The notes beneath the pieces were generated by a model. That model worked only from the letters and a program-made list of their open reading frames with translations. It had not been told where the DNA came from and ran no database searches. The translations under genes and the position numbers were made by a program. This document shows, in pieces, positions 24,662-32,674 of a stretch of 43,195 bases of DNA (the first letter of the stretch is position 1; the number at the start of each line of letters is the position of its first letter). Where the stretch lies: the NCBI GenBank assembly GCA_021738405.1, contig JAIPCC010000012.1:1-43195 (forward strand). Direction: 5' to 3'. This DNA comes from Crocinitomicaceae bacterium (GTDB lineage: Bacteria > Bacteroidota > Bacteroidia > Flavobacteriales_D > Crocinitomicaceae).

Positions 24662-25048
24662 ATGAAAGCAACGCGCTATTTTAGTATTGGAAGCGATCCG
24701 CAAAATGAGCTACAGCTCGCAACAGCAGAATGCGTTCCTTTTCATTTGTTACTCGGGCAAGACCAATCCGGTAACGTTTGGGTAGCGAGCAGAACAGCCG
24801 GTGCATTTTATCAACTCAACGGCCAGTTAGGCACGCAAACGATTGCACTTGAGGCCGGAGACGAACTTTCCATTGGCCCCAATCGCATAGACTGGATGCA
24901 AGTTTTTGGTATATCGCCCGCTGAAATCGTTGCACGAGAAGCACAAAAAGAAGTGGCCGAAGAAAAACAAAAAGGTTTGCGTTTTCAACTGATTTTCATC
25001 TACATTGCCATCGCTTTGCTCATTTTTTTAATGGCTTTTTATATTTAG
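24662..25048 (+). CDS. Tail-anchored membrane protein with degenerate FHA-like domain
   Basis: 128 residues from the ATG at 24662, divergent from parA. Residues 5-78 follow the outline of a forkhead-associated domain: FSIGSDPQNELQL (usually GRxxxNDIxL), VPFHLLL (usually SRxHaxI), then a Gly-containing NG turn and LEAGDELSIGP. The Arg and Ser that bind phosphothreonine in true FHA domains are replaced by Ser11 and Pro26, while His28 is kept, so phosphopeptide binding is doubtful. An acidic/basic helix (90-107) leads to a single C-terminal membrane helix (108-127, LIFIYIAIALLIFLMAFYI), facing the cytoplasm. I cannot name the family. TAATTTTA at 24649-24656 is a poor -7 element just before the start. 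Confidence 0.65.
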   Translation: MKATRYFSIGSDPQNELQLATAECVPFHLLLGQDQSGNVWVASRTAGAFYQLNGQLGTQTIALEAGDELSIGPNRIDWMQVFGISPAEIVAREAQKEVAEEKQKGLRFQLIFIYIAIALLIFLMAFYI

Positions 25049-25095
25049 CACTTAAAAAAAACTGCTGTCCTGTATTCGGAATCAGAAATAATTTG

Positions 25096-25103
25096 TAATA
25101 TTG
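25096..25103 (+). promoter_or_regulatory. Candidate -7 element of rplS
   Basis: TAATATTG (one mismatch to TAnnTTTG) followed by GCACCCCC, a sequence context common before ribosomal genes in this phylum. No clear -33 element. Leader would be about 33 bases. Confidence 0.45.
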
Positions 25104-25140
25104 CACCCCCATTCAGTTGAATTGGGCTAAATTTTCAGAG

Positions 25141-25497
25141 ATGAACGTCATTAAACAAATCGAGCAGGAGCTAATCGCCAAAAATGAATTACCAGTTTTC
25201 GGAGCAGGTGATACCATTATCGTTTCATACCGTATTGTAGAGGGTAACAAGGAGCGTATCCAACAATTCCAAGGTGTTGTCTTACAACGTCGTGGAGCAG
25301 GAGCTACCGAAACTTTCACTATCCGTAAAATGTCGGGTAACATCGGTGTTGAGCGTATCATACCTGTACACTCGCCATTTATCGACAGCATTACCATCGT
25401 TAAACGTGGTGCTGTACGTAGAGCACGTATTTTCTACTTCCGTGAGCGCACTGGTAAATCAGCACGTATCCGCGAGAAAAAGAACTTTGCGAAATAA
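25141..25497 (+). CDS. rplS: 50S ribosomal protein L19
   Basis: 118-residue ribosomal protein at the 30S-50S interface. Family blocks are all visible: FGAGDTIIVSYRIVEGNKERIQQFQG, VVLQRRGAG, ETFTIRKMSGNIGVERIIPVHSP, and the basic tail VKRGAVRRARIFYFRERTGKSARI. The ATG at 25141 is the natural start; an in-frame TTG extension to 25117 is not needed. It has its own hairpin terminator at 25520-25545. Confidence 0.98.
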   Translation: MNVIKQIEQELIAKNELPVFGAGDTIIVSYRIVEGNKERIQQFQGVVLQRRGAGATETFTIRKMSGNIGVERIIPVHSPFIDSITIVKRGAVRRARIFYFRERTGKSARIREKKNFAK

Positions 25498-25519
25498 GCA
25501 TTCGCAAAACACATATTTG

Positions 25520-25545
25520 AAAAGGAGCTTCGGCTCCTTTTTTTT
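25520..25545 (+). terminator. Rho-independent terminator after rplS
   Basis: AAAGGAGC (25521-25528), loop TTCG (25529-25532), GCTCCTTT (25533-25540), then more T to 25545. A UUCG tetraloop on a perfect 8-bp stem is a strong terminator. It also faces the convergent PorE-like gene, 53 bases away. Confidence 0.92.
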
Positions 25546-25597
25546 ATGCCTAAACTTTTGTCCTTCTATGATACTTGGCACTTTTGTGCAGCGCTTC

Positions 25598-27628
25598 TTA
25601 TTGAATAGAGATGATCTCAAACTCAGTTCTCCTGTTGAGCGCTCGATTGGCCGCTGAGGAGTTTGCTACGCGTGGTTGGGCTTCGCCATAACCTTTGAAT
25701 TGCATGCGCTCTGCAGCTACACCTTGGCCTTCTAAATAGGCTGCAACAGCTTTGGCGCGTTCCTCTGAGAGCACTTGGTTGCGCACGGCATCACCGACGT
25801 CGTCTGTGTGTCCATTGATTTGAATGCGCAAACCGGCTTGTTTGTTCAGATAGCTCGCAAAGCCTTGAAGCAATAGCTCGGCATCTGGGCTTAAAAGTGC
25901 GGCATCGGTCTCAAAGACAATTGCTTCAATTGCATAGGCACTTCCTTCTTCAAGTGTGTCGATTTGCAGCGCTTTGGCTTCAATTTTTAAACTGGGTTTT
26001 TGGAGTTCCTCGACACTCAGTACTTGCGCCTGAAAACTGTAGTTTTCTTTACTGGCCTCAATGCTAACTTTTTGATCGACGTGTACAGCAATTGCATAAC
26101 TGCCGTCGTCGTTGCTTTTCGTAATCGTTTGAGGTGTATTGGGATCTTGAGAACGCACGGTGATTTCGGCAGCGGCGACACTTCGACCATTTTTATCCTG
26201 TAGCGTCCCACTTAAAATCCGTGTTTCTTTAGGTCGGGCCGCTTCATGGAGCTCAAAGCTAAAGATATCCCAATTTTGGGCTTGTTGACTACTGAAATAA
26301 GCCTGTTTGCCGTCGGTAGAGACAAAAAGCCCGAGTTCGTCTGCGCTGGTATTGATCGGGTAACCAATATTTTGAATAGGGCCCCAGCCGTTGTTTTCTT
26401 TGCGCATCATAAAAATATCGAGCCCGCCCATTCCAGGTCTGAGCCTACTGCTCTCCGAGACAAAATAGAAGGTCTCGCCGTCCTGATGGAAAAAAGGACT
26501 CTTGTCTTTACCTGCAGTATTGACCTCATTGAAAGGTTTGGCCATACCCCACGTGCCATCGGCTTGCTTTTCGCTGTAGTAAATGTCGTTGTCTTGGCTG
26601 CCTTTGCGAAGGGTTGTATAATAAAGGATTTTGCCGTCGGCAGAGAGCGAGGGTTGTGCTTCCCAGCCATCTTTGGTATTGATGTTTGGCCCAAGATTGA
26701 GCAAGGTAGTCCATTCGTAGGCGTCGGTGCTGCCTTTTTTGAGTTGGTAGCGACTGCTGTACAGGTCGCAATTGAGGTAATCTTTGTTGTATACTTTTTC
26801 AGCCTTGCAGGCGCAAAGGATCATTTCTCGGTTGTCGGCCGCTAAACTTGCCGACCCATAATTGCTGAATTGCCCATCGTTAAAGGGCTTTGGTAAAGGG
26901 CGTCCGGAGTCAAACTGATTGATAGTTGAGGCACTCGAAACAGTAAATTCTTCTTGCAGATACCCTGAAATATCACCAAGATTGGTTTTGTCGGCTTTTC
27001 GGGTATAAAAAATGAGCGCGTTGTCTGGGCTCAGCATCGGAAAGTATTCGTCTTGCTTGCTGCTGACTTGCGCCACGCGCGCTACCTCAAACGGAACAGG
27101 GCTTTGTTGGGCCTCTATCGGAAAACGCAACTCCCGGTATACGGGTAGGATGTCCGCTTTGAATTTTTCGTAGTTACTGGCTTGTTCTCCTGGATAAATT
27201 GAGTCGAACTTCATGAAGGTCTCAAGATAGGAAAGTGCGGCTTTTTTTTCGCTAAAGCTGTAGAGTAGTCGGGCGGCATAGAAATACGCATCTGAATGAA
27301 AGCTCGGACATTTTTGAACACTCGCTTGGTAAAAAAGCAAGGATTTTTGGAGTAGTTTTTCGGCTTCGGTTCTGTTTTGCGGCATGCTAGCCATACCTTG
27401 CTGGTAATGAATTCGGCCCAAATAAAAGTAGGCCTGAACGTTGTCAGGGTACTTGCTCACTACGGCGGCCAAACCTTGCACGAGGTCTTCAAAATTTGTG
27501 GCGTTGTTGGCCTCTTCTATGGCCTTATTGATTTTTTTGTCAGAGGTGCTGCAATTACTCGTTTGCCCAAAGCTATTGGGTGCGGTGCAAAGCAAGTAGA
27601 TTAAACAGAGGAATGTAACGAATTTCAT
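25598..27628 (-). CDS. OmpA family protein with TPR, PD40 propeller and CarboxypepD_reg domains (PorE-like)
   Basis: 676 residues from the ATG at 27628 (signal peptide ending SFGQ). Domain order: TPR-like helices (about 30-165), a PD40/WD40-like beta-propeller (about 195-470: EYFPMLSPDNALIFYTRK, GWEAQPSLSADGKILYYT, KDKSPFFHQDGETFYFVS, ADELGLFVSTDGKQAYFSS), a carboxypeptidase regulatory-like domain (about 480-555) and a C-terminal OmpA peptidoglycan-binding domain with NGHTDDVGDAVRNQVLSEERAKAV. This order and length are what is known of PorE of Porphyromonas gingivalis, a T9SS component that links the machinery to peptidoglycan. Other Bacteroidota paralogues share the architecture, so PorE is likely but not proven. 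Lone gene, minus strand. Confidence 0.85.
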   Translation of the reverse strand: MKFVTFLCLIYLLCTAPNSFGQTSNCSTSDKKINKAIEEANNATNFEDLVQGLAAVVSKYPDNVQAYFYLGRIHYQQGMASMPQNRTEAEKLLQKSLLFYQASVQKCPSFHSDAYFYAARLLYSFSEKKAALSYLETFMKFDSIYPGEQASNYEKFKADILPVYRELRFPIEAQQSPVPFEVARVAQVSSKQDEYFPMLSPDNALIFYTRKADKTNLGDISGYLQEEFTVSSASTINQFDSGRPLPKPFNDGQFSNYGSASLAADNREMILCACKAEKVYNKDYLNCDLYSSRYQLKKGSTDAYEWTTLLNLGPNINTKDGWEAQPSLSADGKILYYTTLRKGSQDNDIYYSEKQADGTWGMAKPFNEVNTAGKDKSPFFHQDGETFYFVSESSRLRPGMGGLDIFMMRKENNGWGPIQNIGYPINTSADELGLFVSTDGKQAYFSSQQAQNWDIFSFELHEAARPKETRILSGTLQDKNGRSVAAAEITVRSQDPNTPQTITKSNDDGSYAIAVHVDQKVSIEASKENYSFQAQVLSVEELQKPSLKIEAKALQIDTLEEGSAYAIEAIVFETDAALLSPDAELLLQGFASYLNKQAGLRIQINGHTDDVGDAVRNQVLSEERAKAVAAYLEGQGVAAERMQFKGYGEAQPRVANSSAANRALNRRTEFEIISIQ

Positions 27629-27659
27629 CACCTGGGTTTAACGAACTTGGGCTAAAAAG

Positions 27660-28676
27660 TTACATTTTTTGCAGGGTTTCTACACAAAATGCGCAATCGT
27701 TTGCAGAGAAATCTAAATGCGTCACCATTCGGATCATGCCTGGGCCAAAGGCCATGCAAAGGATGCCATGTTCCTTGAGTTTTTCAATGAAGGTGTCTCT
27801 TTCTGCTGCATCCTTTAACTGCGCTACGACAATATTAGTTTGAACGGGCAAAACGCTGTCTATATAAGCGCAATTTTGCAGCGCTTTTTCAAGTTGAAGG
27901 GCGTGCAGGTGATCTTCTTGCAGGCGTTCTACGTTGTGCGTTAGTGCATACAAACCACCAGCTGCAATGATACCCGCTTGACGCATGCCGCCGCCAAATA
28001 CCTTTCTGACGCGGCGAGCTTTTTCGATAAATGCAGCGCTGCCAATCAGTAAAGAACCCACAGGGGCGCCGAGTCCTTTGGATAAACAGACCGAAATGCT
28101 ATCGTAAAAAGCGCCATAGGCTGCTGCTTCCATTTGATTGACGGCCAGTGCATTGAACACACGAGCGCCATCTAGGTGCAGTGGCAAGCTCAGTTCTTTA
28201 CAGAGCGCACTGATTTTTGCGAGTTCAGCGGTATCGTAAACAGCGCCGCCACCGCGGTTGGCCGTATCTTCTAAAGACACGAGTTGGGTGAGCGGAAAAT
28301 GCACGTCGTGCGCTGGATTGATCCATTTTGAAATCGCGTCGGCAGTGAGCCTTCCGCGATCGCCGGGCAAAAGCCGCACAGATGCGCCAGAATTTTTGGC
28401 AATACCACCGCCTTCGTATTTGTAAATATGACTTTCCTCGTGGCAAATGACCTCGCCGCCCGGTTGCACATGCACATTGATGGCAATCTGGTTGGTCTGT
28501 GTACCGGAACTGCAAAAAAGCGCGGCTTCTTTGCCAAAAAGCTGAGCGCCGTATGCTTCGAGTGCAAGAACCGTTGGGTCTTCCTTGAAAACGTCGTCGC
28601 CAACAGCTGCATTTGCCATGGCGTGGCGCATTTCTTGACTTGGTTGGGTAACGGTATCGCTGCGTAAATCAATCAT
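27660..28676 (-). CDS. ltaE: Low-specificity L-threonine aldolase
   Basis: 338-residue PLP enzyme that splits L-threonine or L-allo-threonine to glycine and acetaldehyde. Start MIDLRSDTVTQPSQEMRHAM, the SSGTQ phosphate-binding turn (56-60), His83 that stacks on PLP, HLDGAR (167-172) with the PLP-N1 Asp169, and the Schiff base Lys200 in CLSKGLGAPVGS are present. Normal length. It is 31 bases upstream (on its own strand) of the PorE-like gene, and divergent from the TSUP permease. A TATTTTTG element is at 28691-28698. Confidence 0.95.
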   Translation of the reverse strand: MIDLRSDTVTQPSQEMRHAMANAAVGDDVFKEDPTVLALEAYGAQLFGKEAALFCSSGTQTNQIAINVHVQPGGEVICHEESHIYKYEGGGIAKNSGASVRLLPGDRGRLTADAISKWINPAHDVHFPLTQLVSLEDTANRGGGAVYDTAELAKISALCKELSLPLHLDGARVFNALAVNQMEAAAYGAFYDSISVCLSKGLGAPVGSLLIGSAAFIEKARRVRKVFGGGMRQAGIIAAGGLYALTHNVERLQEDHLHALQLEKALQNCAYIDSVLPVQTNIVVAQLKDAAERDTFIEKLKEHGILCMAFGPGMIRMVTHLDFSANDCAFCVETLQKM

Positions 28677-28690
28677 ATTTGTACTTTTAA

Positions 28691-28698
28691 CAAAAATA
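28691..28698 (-). promoter_or_regulatory. Candidate -7 element of ltaE
   Basis: Minus-strand TATTTTTG (TAnnTTTG), about 15 bases before the start codon, giving a leader of roughly 10 bases. No clear -33 element. Confidence 0.45.
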
Positions 28699-28707
28699 CA
28701 ATTTCAC

Positions 28708-29463
28708 GTGGTTCTTTTTCTGCTTTTTGTAGCCCTCGTTATTATAACGCCGTTTTTAGGTGCCCTAGCTACTTTTTTCACGGGTTTCGGTCTCAATACC
28801 ATTTTGGTTCCTGTATTCATGATTTTTTGGGATACACCCCTTGCCGTGCTGATGGCGGGTATCGTTCACCTATGTAACAATATCTTAAAAGTAGCGCTCA
28901 CAGCGCGGTCCATCAATTGGCACTTGTTTCGAAATTTTGGCATTCCTGCCATTCTTTTTGCCTTTTTAGGTGCCTTTCTTTTGAACAAACTAAATGAAGT
29001 GACAACTTTAAAGTTGCGGCCCATTTTTGGCGCAATTCTGATGTTCTTTGCCCTCTTGGAGTTCTTTAAATGGAAACTTCCTTTCCAAGGCCCTTGGGCC
29101 ATGCGCTTTGGAGGTGTATTGAGTGGTTTTTTTGGCGGATTTTCCGGACACCAAGGCGCGCTAAGGGCCTTATTTCTATCGAAACTCAAAATTGAACCCT
29201 TGGTTTTTGTGGCTACAACCGCCATCATCTCCTTGCTCGTTGACCTCACCAGAGTGAGTGTTTATTTTTCAGGATCTTGGTTTTGGAATTACTATCCAAC
29301 CTCTGTCATGTTTATTTGTGTGCCTTCTGCTTTGGCAGGTACATTGGTGGGTAGAAAGTACATTCAAAAGATCAACCACGCCAAGATGTCTACAATTGTC
29401 GGGGTTGCGTTGTTTGCAATGGGTTTAGCCATGCTGCTCGGTTTGCTTACTCCTGTTCATTAG
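28708..29463 (+). CDS. TSUP (TauE/SafE) family membrane permease
   Basis: 251 residues with about 7-8 hydrophobic segments. The family marker GFFGGFSGHQGALRALFLSKL lies mid-protein, and the N-terminal half repeats it as ATFFTGFGLNTILVPVFMI. TSUP proteins export sulfite, sulfoacetate or similar organosulfur and 2-carbon anions. The start codon is GTG at 28708: there is no in-frame ATG before residue 38, deep in the first hairpin. The last 17 bases overlap the convergent YwqK-type gene. Substrate not determined. Confidence 0.87.
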   Translation: MVLFLLFVALVIITPFLGALATFFTGFGLNTILVPVFMIFWDTPLAVLMAGIVHLCNNILKVALTARSINWHLFRNFGIPAILFAFLGAFLLNKLNEVTTLKLRPIFGAILMFFALLEFFKWKLPFQGPWAMRFGGVLSGFFGGFSGHQGALRALFLSKLKIEPLVFVATTAIISLLVDLTRVSVYFSGSWFWNYYPTSVMFICVPSALAGTLVGRKYIQKINHAKMSTIVGVALFAMGLAMLLGLLTPVH

Positions 29464-30370
29464 TTTTCGGGAACAACTGTTTCTTGACGCCATATTGGTC
29501 AATCACATACTCTTCTAGTTTTTCACCTTTGTTGGAGTAGGCGCAGGAATAGTTGAGTTTGCCATCGGCGTAGAAGGTCTGGTGCAAACCAATAGGCAGC
29601 CCGGCAGCATATTTTTCGGCGCTCAGTGTTTTACCCAATTCGTTGTAGCTGACAAACAGGCCGTTCTTTTTGCCGTCTTTCCAAGTTTCGGTGCGGGCTA
29701 TTTTTCCGCTGTCAAAATAATAGGTCCAGGTGCCATGTTTTTGTCCCGCTTTGAAATAGAGCTCACTTTCTTTTTGTCGGTTGGCGTTGTAAATGATTTG
29801 TGGTCCGTCGGCTAATCCGTCTTTGTAGGTCGTGATTTTTCTCACTTGTCCGTTGGGCAAATAAGTGCGTTGGGCACCATCTAATTTACCGTTTTTGTAG
29901 TTTTTGTAGGTGAGGGTATCTGAAGTGGCATTCCGGCTGTACTGGATAGACGGACCATGGAGTTGCCCAGCTAGGTACCAAATTTCAAACTGTACCCGGT
30001 TGGTGGAATCGTAAAAAACATAAGTAGGCCCGTCCTGCAGCCCTATTTGATAACTTTGAATCGATTGCAGGCAGCCACTTTGGTAAAACGAGGTATCTGT
30101 ACCTTGGCGCCTGCCATTGACGAAATTCAGCTTTTCTTCGATGGTGAAACTTGGAAAGCAGCTCACACACGTGCCGTTATAAGGGGTGGCGTAGTCTTTG
30201 CGCAACAAATAGAGGTTGTGTTCTTCGTCAAATGCGACGCTTTCATGACAATACTTGACGTTGCTTCTGGGGCAAACTTGTCGGGTAGATTTACAAGGTT
30301 CAGGAACCTGTGCGTGTGCAGTTGCGCTCAGCAAGACAAGCAACAACAAAGTAAACAACCCGCTCTTCAT
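29447..30370 (-). CDS. Exported YwqK/MORN-repeat protein with Cys-rich N-terminal region
   Basis: 307 residues from the ATG at 30370 (MKSGLFTLLLLVLLSATAHAQ signal peptide); the in-frame extension to 30499 runs through the thioesterase gene and is rejected. After a Cys-rich stretch (CKSTRQVC ... YCHES ... GTCVSCFPS) come seven to eight MORN-variant repeats of about 23 residues of the form 'YxDGxxxGxxxxYxxNGxx', for example KNYKNGKLDGAQRTYLPNGQ and TTYKDGLADGPQIIYNANRQ. Databases often label this family 'YwqK antitoxin', but no toxin gene is near and the protein is exported; a structural role at the cell surface is more likely. Last gene of a five-gene run, 10 bases after the thioesterase. Confidence 0.82.
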   Translation of the reverse strand: MKSGLFTLLLLVLLSATAHAQVPEPCKSTRQVCPRSNVKYCHESVAFDEEHNLYLLRKDYATPYNGTCVSCFPSFTIEEKLNFVNGRRQGTDTSFYQSGCLQSIQSYQIGLQDGPTYVFYDSTNRVQFEIWYLAGQLHGPSIQYSRNATSDTLTYKNYKNGKLDGAQRTYLPNGQVRKITTYKDGLADGPQIIYNANRQKESELYFKAGQKHGTWTYYFDSGKIARTETWKDGKKNGLFVSYNELGKTLSAEKYAAGLPIGLHQTFYADGKLNYSCAYSNKGEKLEEYVIDQYGVKKQLFPKTNEQE

Positions 30371-30380
30371 CGTTCTGGAT

Positions 30381-30779
30381 TTATTTTTGTGGCAATAGCA
30401 AGAGCGCTTCGCGCATGCGTTCAGGGATTTCAATGCTATGCTGTTTGTTAGAGTTGAAGCCCACAAGCGTACTGCTTCCGGTGGTTCTGAGCTGCTCATT
30501 TACGTAGAGTTCGTAGCTGAGGGTAAAGCTTTTGTTGCCTATTTTAGTGCAGAACATATGGATTTGCGGTGCATCGGCCAAAAACACAGGCAAGTGATAC
30601 TGCACTTCGTTCTGCACCAACACAACGCCGTTTTCCATCCAGTCCCAGTCGGGGCCGACCAATTGACTAAAGTAGTGGATGCGCGTCATTTCAAAATAGG
30701 TCAAGTAAATAGAGTTATTGACGTGGCCTAAAATATCGATATCGGTGAGTCTGACTTGAATGGCGGCTGGTTGGATCAT
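30381..30779 (-). CDS. Hotdog-fold acyl-CoA thioesterase (4HBT family)
   Basis: 132-residue single-domain hotdog enzyme. The active-site signature DIDILGHVNNSIYLTYFEMTR (13-33) is the classic 4-hydroxybenzoyl-CoA thioesterase family motif with Asp15 as the expected nucleophile/base. It hydrolyses acyl-CoA thioesters; the acyl group is unknown. ATG overlaps the capD-type gene stop by 4 bases (ATGA), so it is translationally coupled to an envelope sugar gene. Confidence 0.92.
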   Translation of the reverse strand: MIQPAAIQVRLTDIDILGHVNNSIYLTYFEMTRIHYFSQLVGPDWDWMENGVVLVQNEVQYHLPVFLADAPQIHMFCTKIGNKSFTLSYELYVNEQLRTTGSSTLVGFNSNKQHSIEIPERMREALLLLPQK

Positions 30780-32668
30780 TTGTCTAGTTTTTGAAAGGAG
30801 GAGTTGTTGGAGATGTATTCGGGAACAATTTGTTTCATGAGCCGCACACTAGCTTCGTTGTCTTGCTGCTCTGCAGTGGCAAGGAGTTGTGTAATCTGTT
30901 GCTTTTGCTCGGGATTTGTAGAGCGGTTTTGTGCAATTAAAATCTGCGGATGATAGGTCGGGATGGTATTTTCAGCGTTGGCCAAGACTTCTTCATAGAG
31001 TTTCTCGCCCGGGCGCAAACCCGTTACTTGAATATCGATATCTGCATACGGACGCAGCCCTGAAAGCTGGATCATTTTTTTGGCTAAGTCGAGTATTTTA
31101 ACTGGAGCGCCCATATCAAAAACGAAGATCTCGCCGCCATGGCCCATTGTGGCGGCCTCCAGTACCAATTGGCAAGCCTCCGGAATGGTCATGAAGAAGC
31201 GCGTGATGCGCTCGTCGGTAAGCGTAATGGGGCCGCCGCTCGCAATTTGTTTTTCAAAAAGCGGAATAACCGAACCATTTGAGCCCAAAACATTGCCAAA
31301 ACGCGTGGTGATATACGCCGTTTGTTGATTTGAATTGAGTTCACTCACCAATATTTCTGCAATGCGCTTGGAGGCTCCCATGACGTTCGTAGGGTTGACC
31401 GCCTTATCGGTAGAAATCATGATGAATTGTTCGGCTTGGTTTTGAGCAGCTAATTGGGCAAGAAGTTGCGTACCGCCAATATTGTTGCGGATGGCTTCTG
31501 CGGGGTTTGCTTCCATGAGCGGTACGTGTTTGTAGGCCGCCGCATGAAAAACGACCTGAGGCTTGTACAAAGCAAAAAGACGCTGCATGCGCTGCGCATC
31601 GCAGATGTCACCTATCACATATTCGATTTCGATGCTGCTCTGAACTTGCTTGAATTGCTGTTCGAGTTCAAAAAGTGCCGACTCAGCTTGGTCTAGTAAA
31701 ATGAGCTTTGTGGTTTTGTAGGGTAGTAATGCAGTAGCTAGGCCGCTGCCTATGCTGCCTGCAGCACCGGTAATCAAAATGGTTTTGTCTAAAAAATGCT
31801 CCTCAAGCTTGGGGTTATTGAGCGTGATCACTTCCCTGCCCAGCAAACTGTTGATATCGATTTTTTTGAGCTTGCGCACTTCAAAGGCGCCGTTGACCCA
31901 TGCGCGCGCTTCGGGCACACGCTTGATTTGTAGCCCAAGGTTTAGGGCTAGTTCTGCCAGTTCTTGAAGTTTGTTGCGCTCAATATTTTGAACCGCAATC
32001 ACCAGCGTGGCCACTTTGTATTTTTCTTTGAGCCGGGTAAGCGCGCTGAGTGGAAACACTTTTGCGCCTTCAATGCGCTTGCCTTTTAAATGCGCAGCGT
32101 CGTCGATAAAACCAATAACGTGTTGTAAATTGGCGGTGTCTTTTTCAATGAGGCGCTTGGTGAGCTGGCCCGAAACACCTGCACCAAAAATGAGGATCGC
32201 TTCTTCTTCGCCTTTGTCTCGGGTGTACTCGAGGTAGAGTAGTTTGACTACAAAGCGCCCCGAAATCACAAATGCCGTGCTAAAGATAAACTCCATGACC
32301 AACACAGAATTCGGGAACAAGAAATAGCCGTCGAGTTGGTAATAGCGCACCATGCTGCCCAGTATAAAGAGCAAGGTAGCACTTATTTCGGCCATGAAAA
32401 TACGTTTGAAGTCAGCTGTTGAGCTGTGTCTTACAATACCCTGGTGGATCTGAAAGGCTCCAAAAACAAATATTTTAACCAGGATGTAATACCAAATAGA
32501 TTTGGACAAGATGGCCCATTCGGTAGCAATCAAAGAAAAATCCGCCTTGAGGTCAAAGCGGATTAGATAGGCAAAAAATAAGGCAAAAAGATGGATGAGC
32601 AAGTCAAAAGCGACAATTACCCATCTTGGTGTATTTTTCTTGAGTTCGAGCACACACAAAGATAGCAA
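30776..32668 (-). CDS. Membrane UDP-sugar 4,6-dehydratase/epimerase, CapD/WbpM/PglF type, with non-ATG start
   Basis: 630 residues. Four membrane helices (about 15-37, 58-75, 92-108, 121-141) anchor a tandem Rossmann protein: a first degenerate domain with GAGVSG at 162-167 and a catalytic SDR domain with GAAGSIG at 301-307. The block STDKAVNPTNVMGASKR has Ser419, Met430 and Lys434, the SMK triad of the WbpM/PglF branch in place of SYK, and TDERITRFFMT follows. It makes 4-keto-6-deoxy sugars for surface glycans. The first possible start is a TTG at 32668; TTG 32659 and GTG 32653 are alternatives, because an in-frame stop immediately precedes 32668 and no ATG lies near the first helix. It begins 6 bases after the T9SS type B gene ends. 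Confidence 0.93.
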   Translation of the reverse strand: MLSLCVLELKKNTPRWVIVAFDLLIHLFALFFAYLIRFDLKADFSLIATEWAILSKSIWYYILVKIFVFGAFQIHQGIVRHSSTADFKRIFMAEISATLLFILGSMVRYYQLDGYFLFPNSVLVMEFIFSTAFVISGRFVVKLLYLEYTRDKGEEEAILIFGAGVSGQLTKRLIEKDTANLQHVIGFIDDAAHLKGKRIEGAKVFPLSALTRLKEKYKVATLVIAVQNIERNKLQELAELALNLGLQIKRVPEARAWVNGAFEVRKLKKIDINSLLGREVITLNNPKLEEHFLDKTILITGAAGSIGSGLATALLPYKTTKLILLDQAESALFELEQQFKQVQSSIEIEYVIGDICDAQRMQRLFALYKPQVVFHAAAYKHVPLMEANPAEAIRNNIGGTQLLAQLAAQNQAEQFIMISTDKAVNPTNVMGASKRIAEILVSELNSNQQTAYITTRFGNVLGSNGSVIPLFEKQIASGGPITLTDERITRFFMTIPEACQLVLEAATMGHGGEIFVFDMGAPVKILDLAKKMIQLSGLRPYADIDIQVTGLRPGEKLYEEVLANAENTIPTYHPQILIAQNRSTNPEQKQQITQLLATAEQQDNEASVRLMKQIVPEYISNNSSFQKLDK

Positions 32669-32674
32669 TTAATG

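Noticed and set aside
26246-26845. 199-codon plus-strand ORF inside the PorE-like gene
   Set aside because: Antisense shadow of a conserved propeller region.
28699-28714. parS-like CACGTG palindrome between ltaE and the TSUP gene
   Set aside because: Only about 10 of 16 positions fit the consensus TGTTTCACGTGAAACA; other CACGTG sites in the window are inside coding sequence and fit no better.
29447-30370. Toxin-antitoxin module suggested by the YwqK 'antitoxin' label
   Set aside because: The protein has a signal peptide and MORN repeats, and no adjacent toxin-like gene; an exported antitoxin is implausible.
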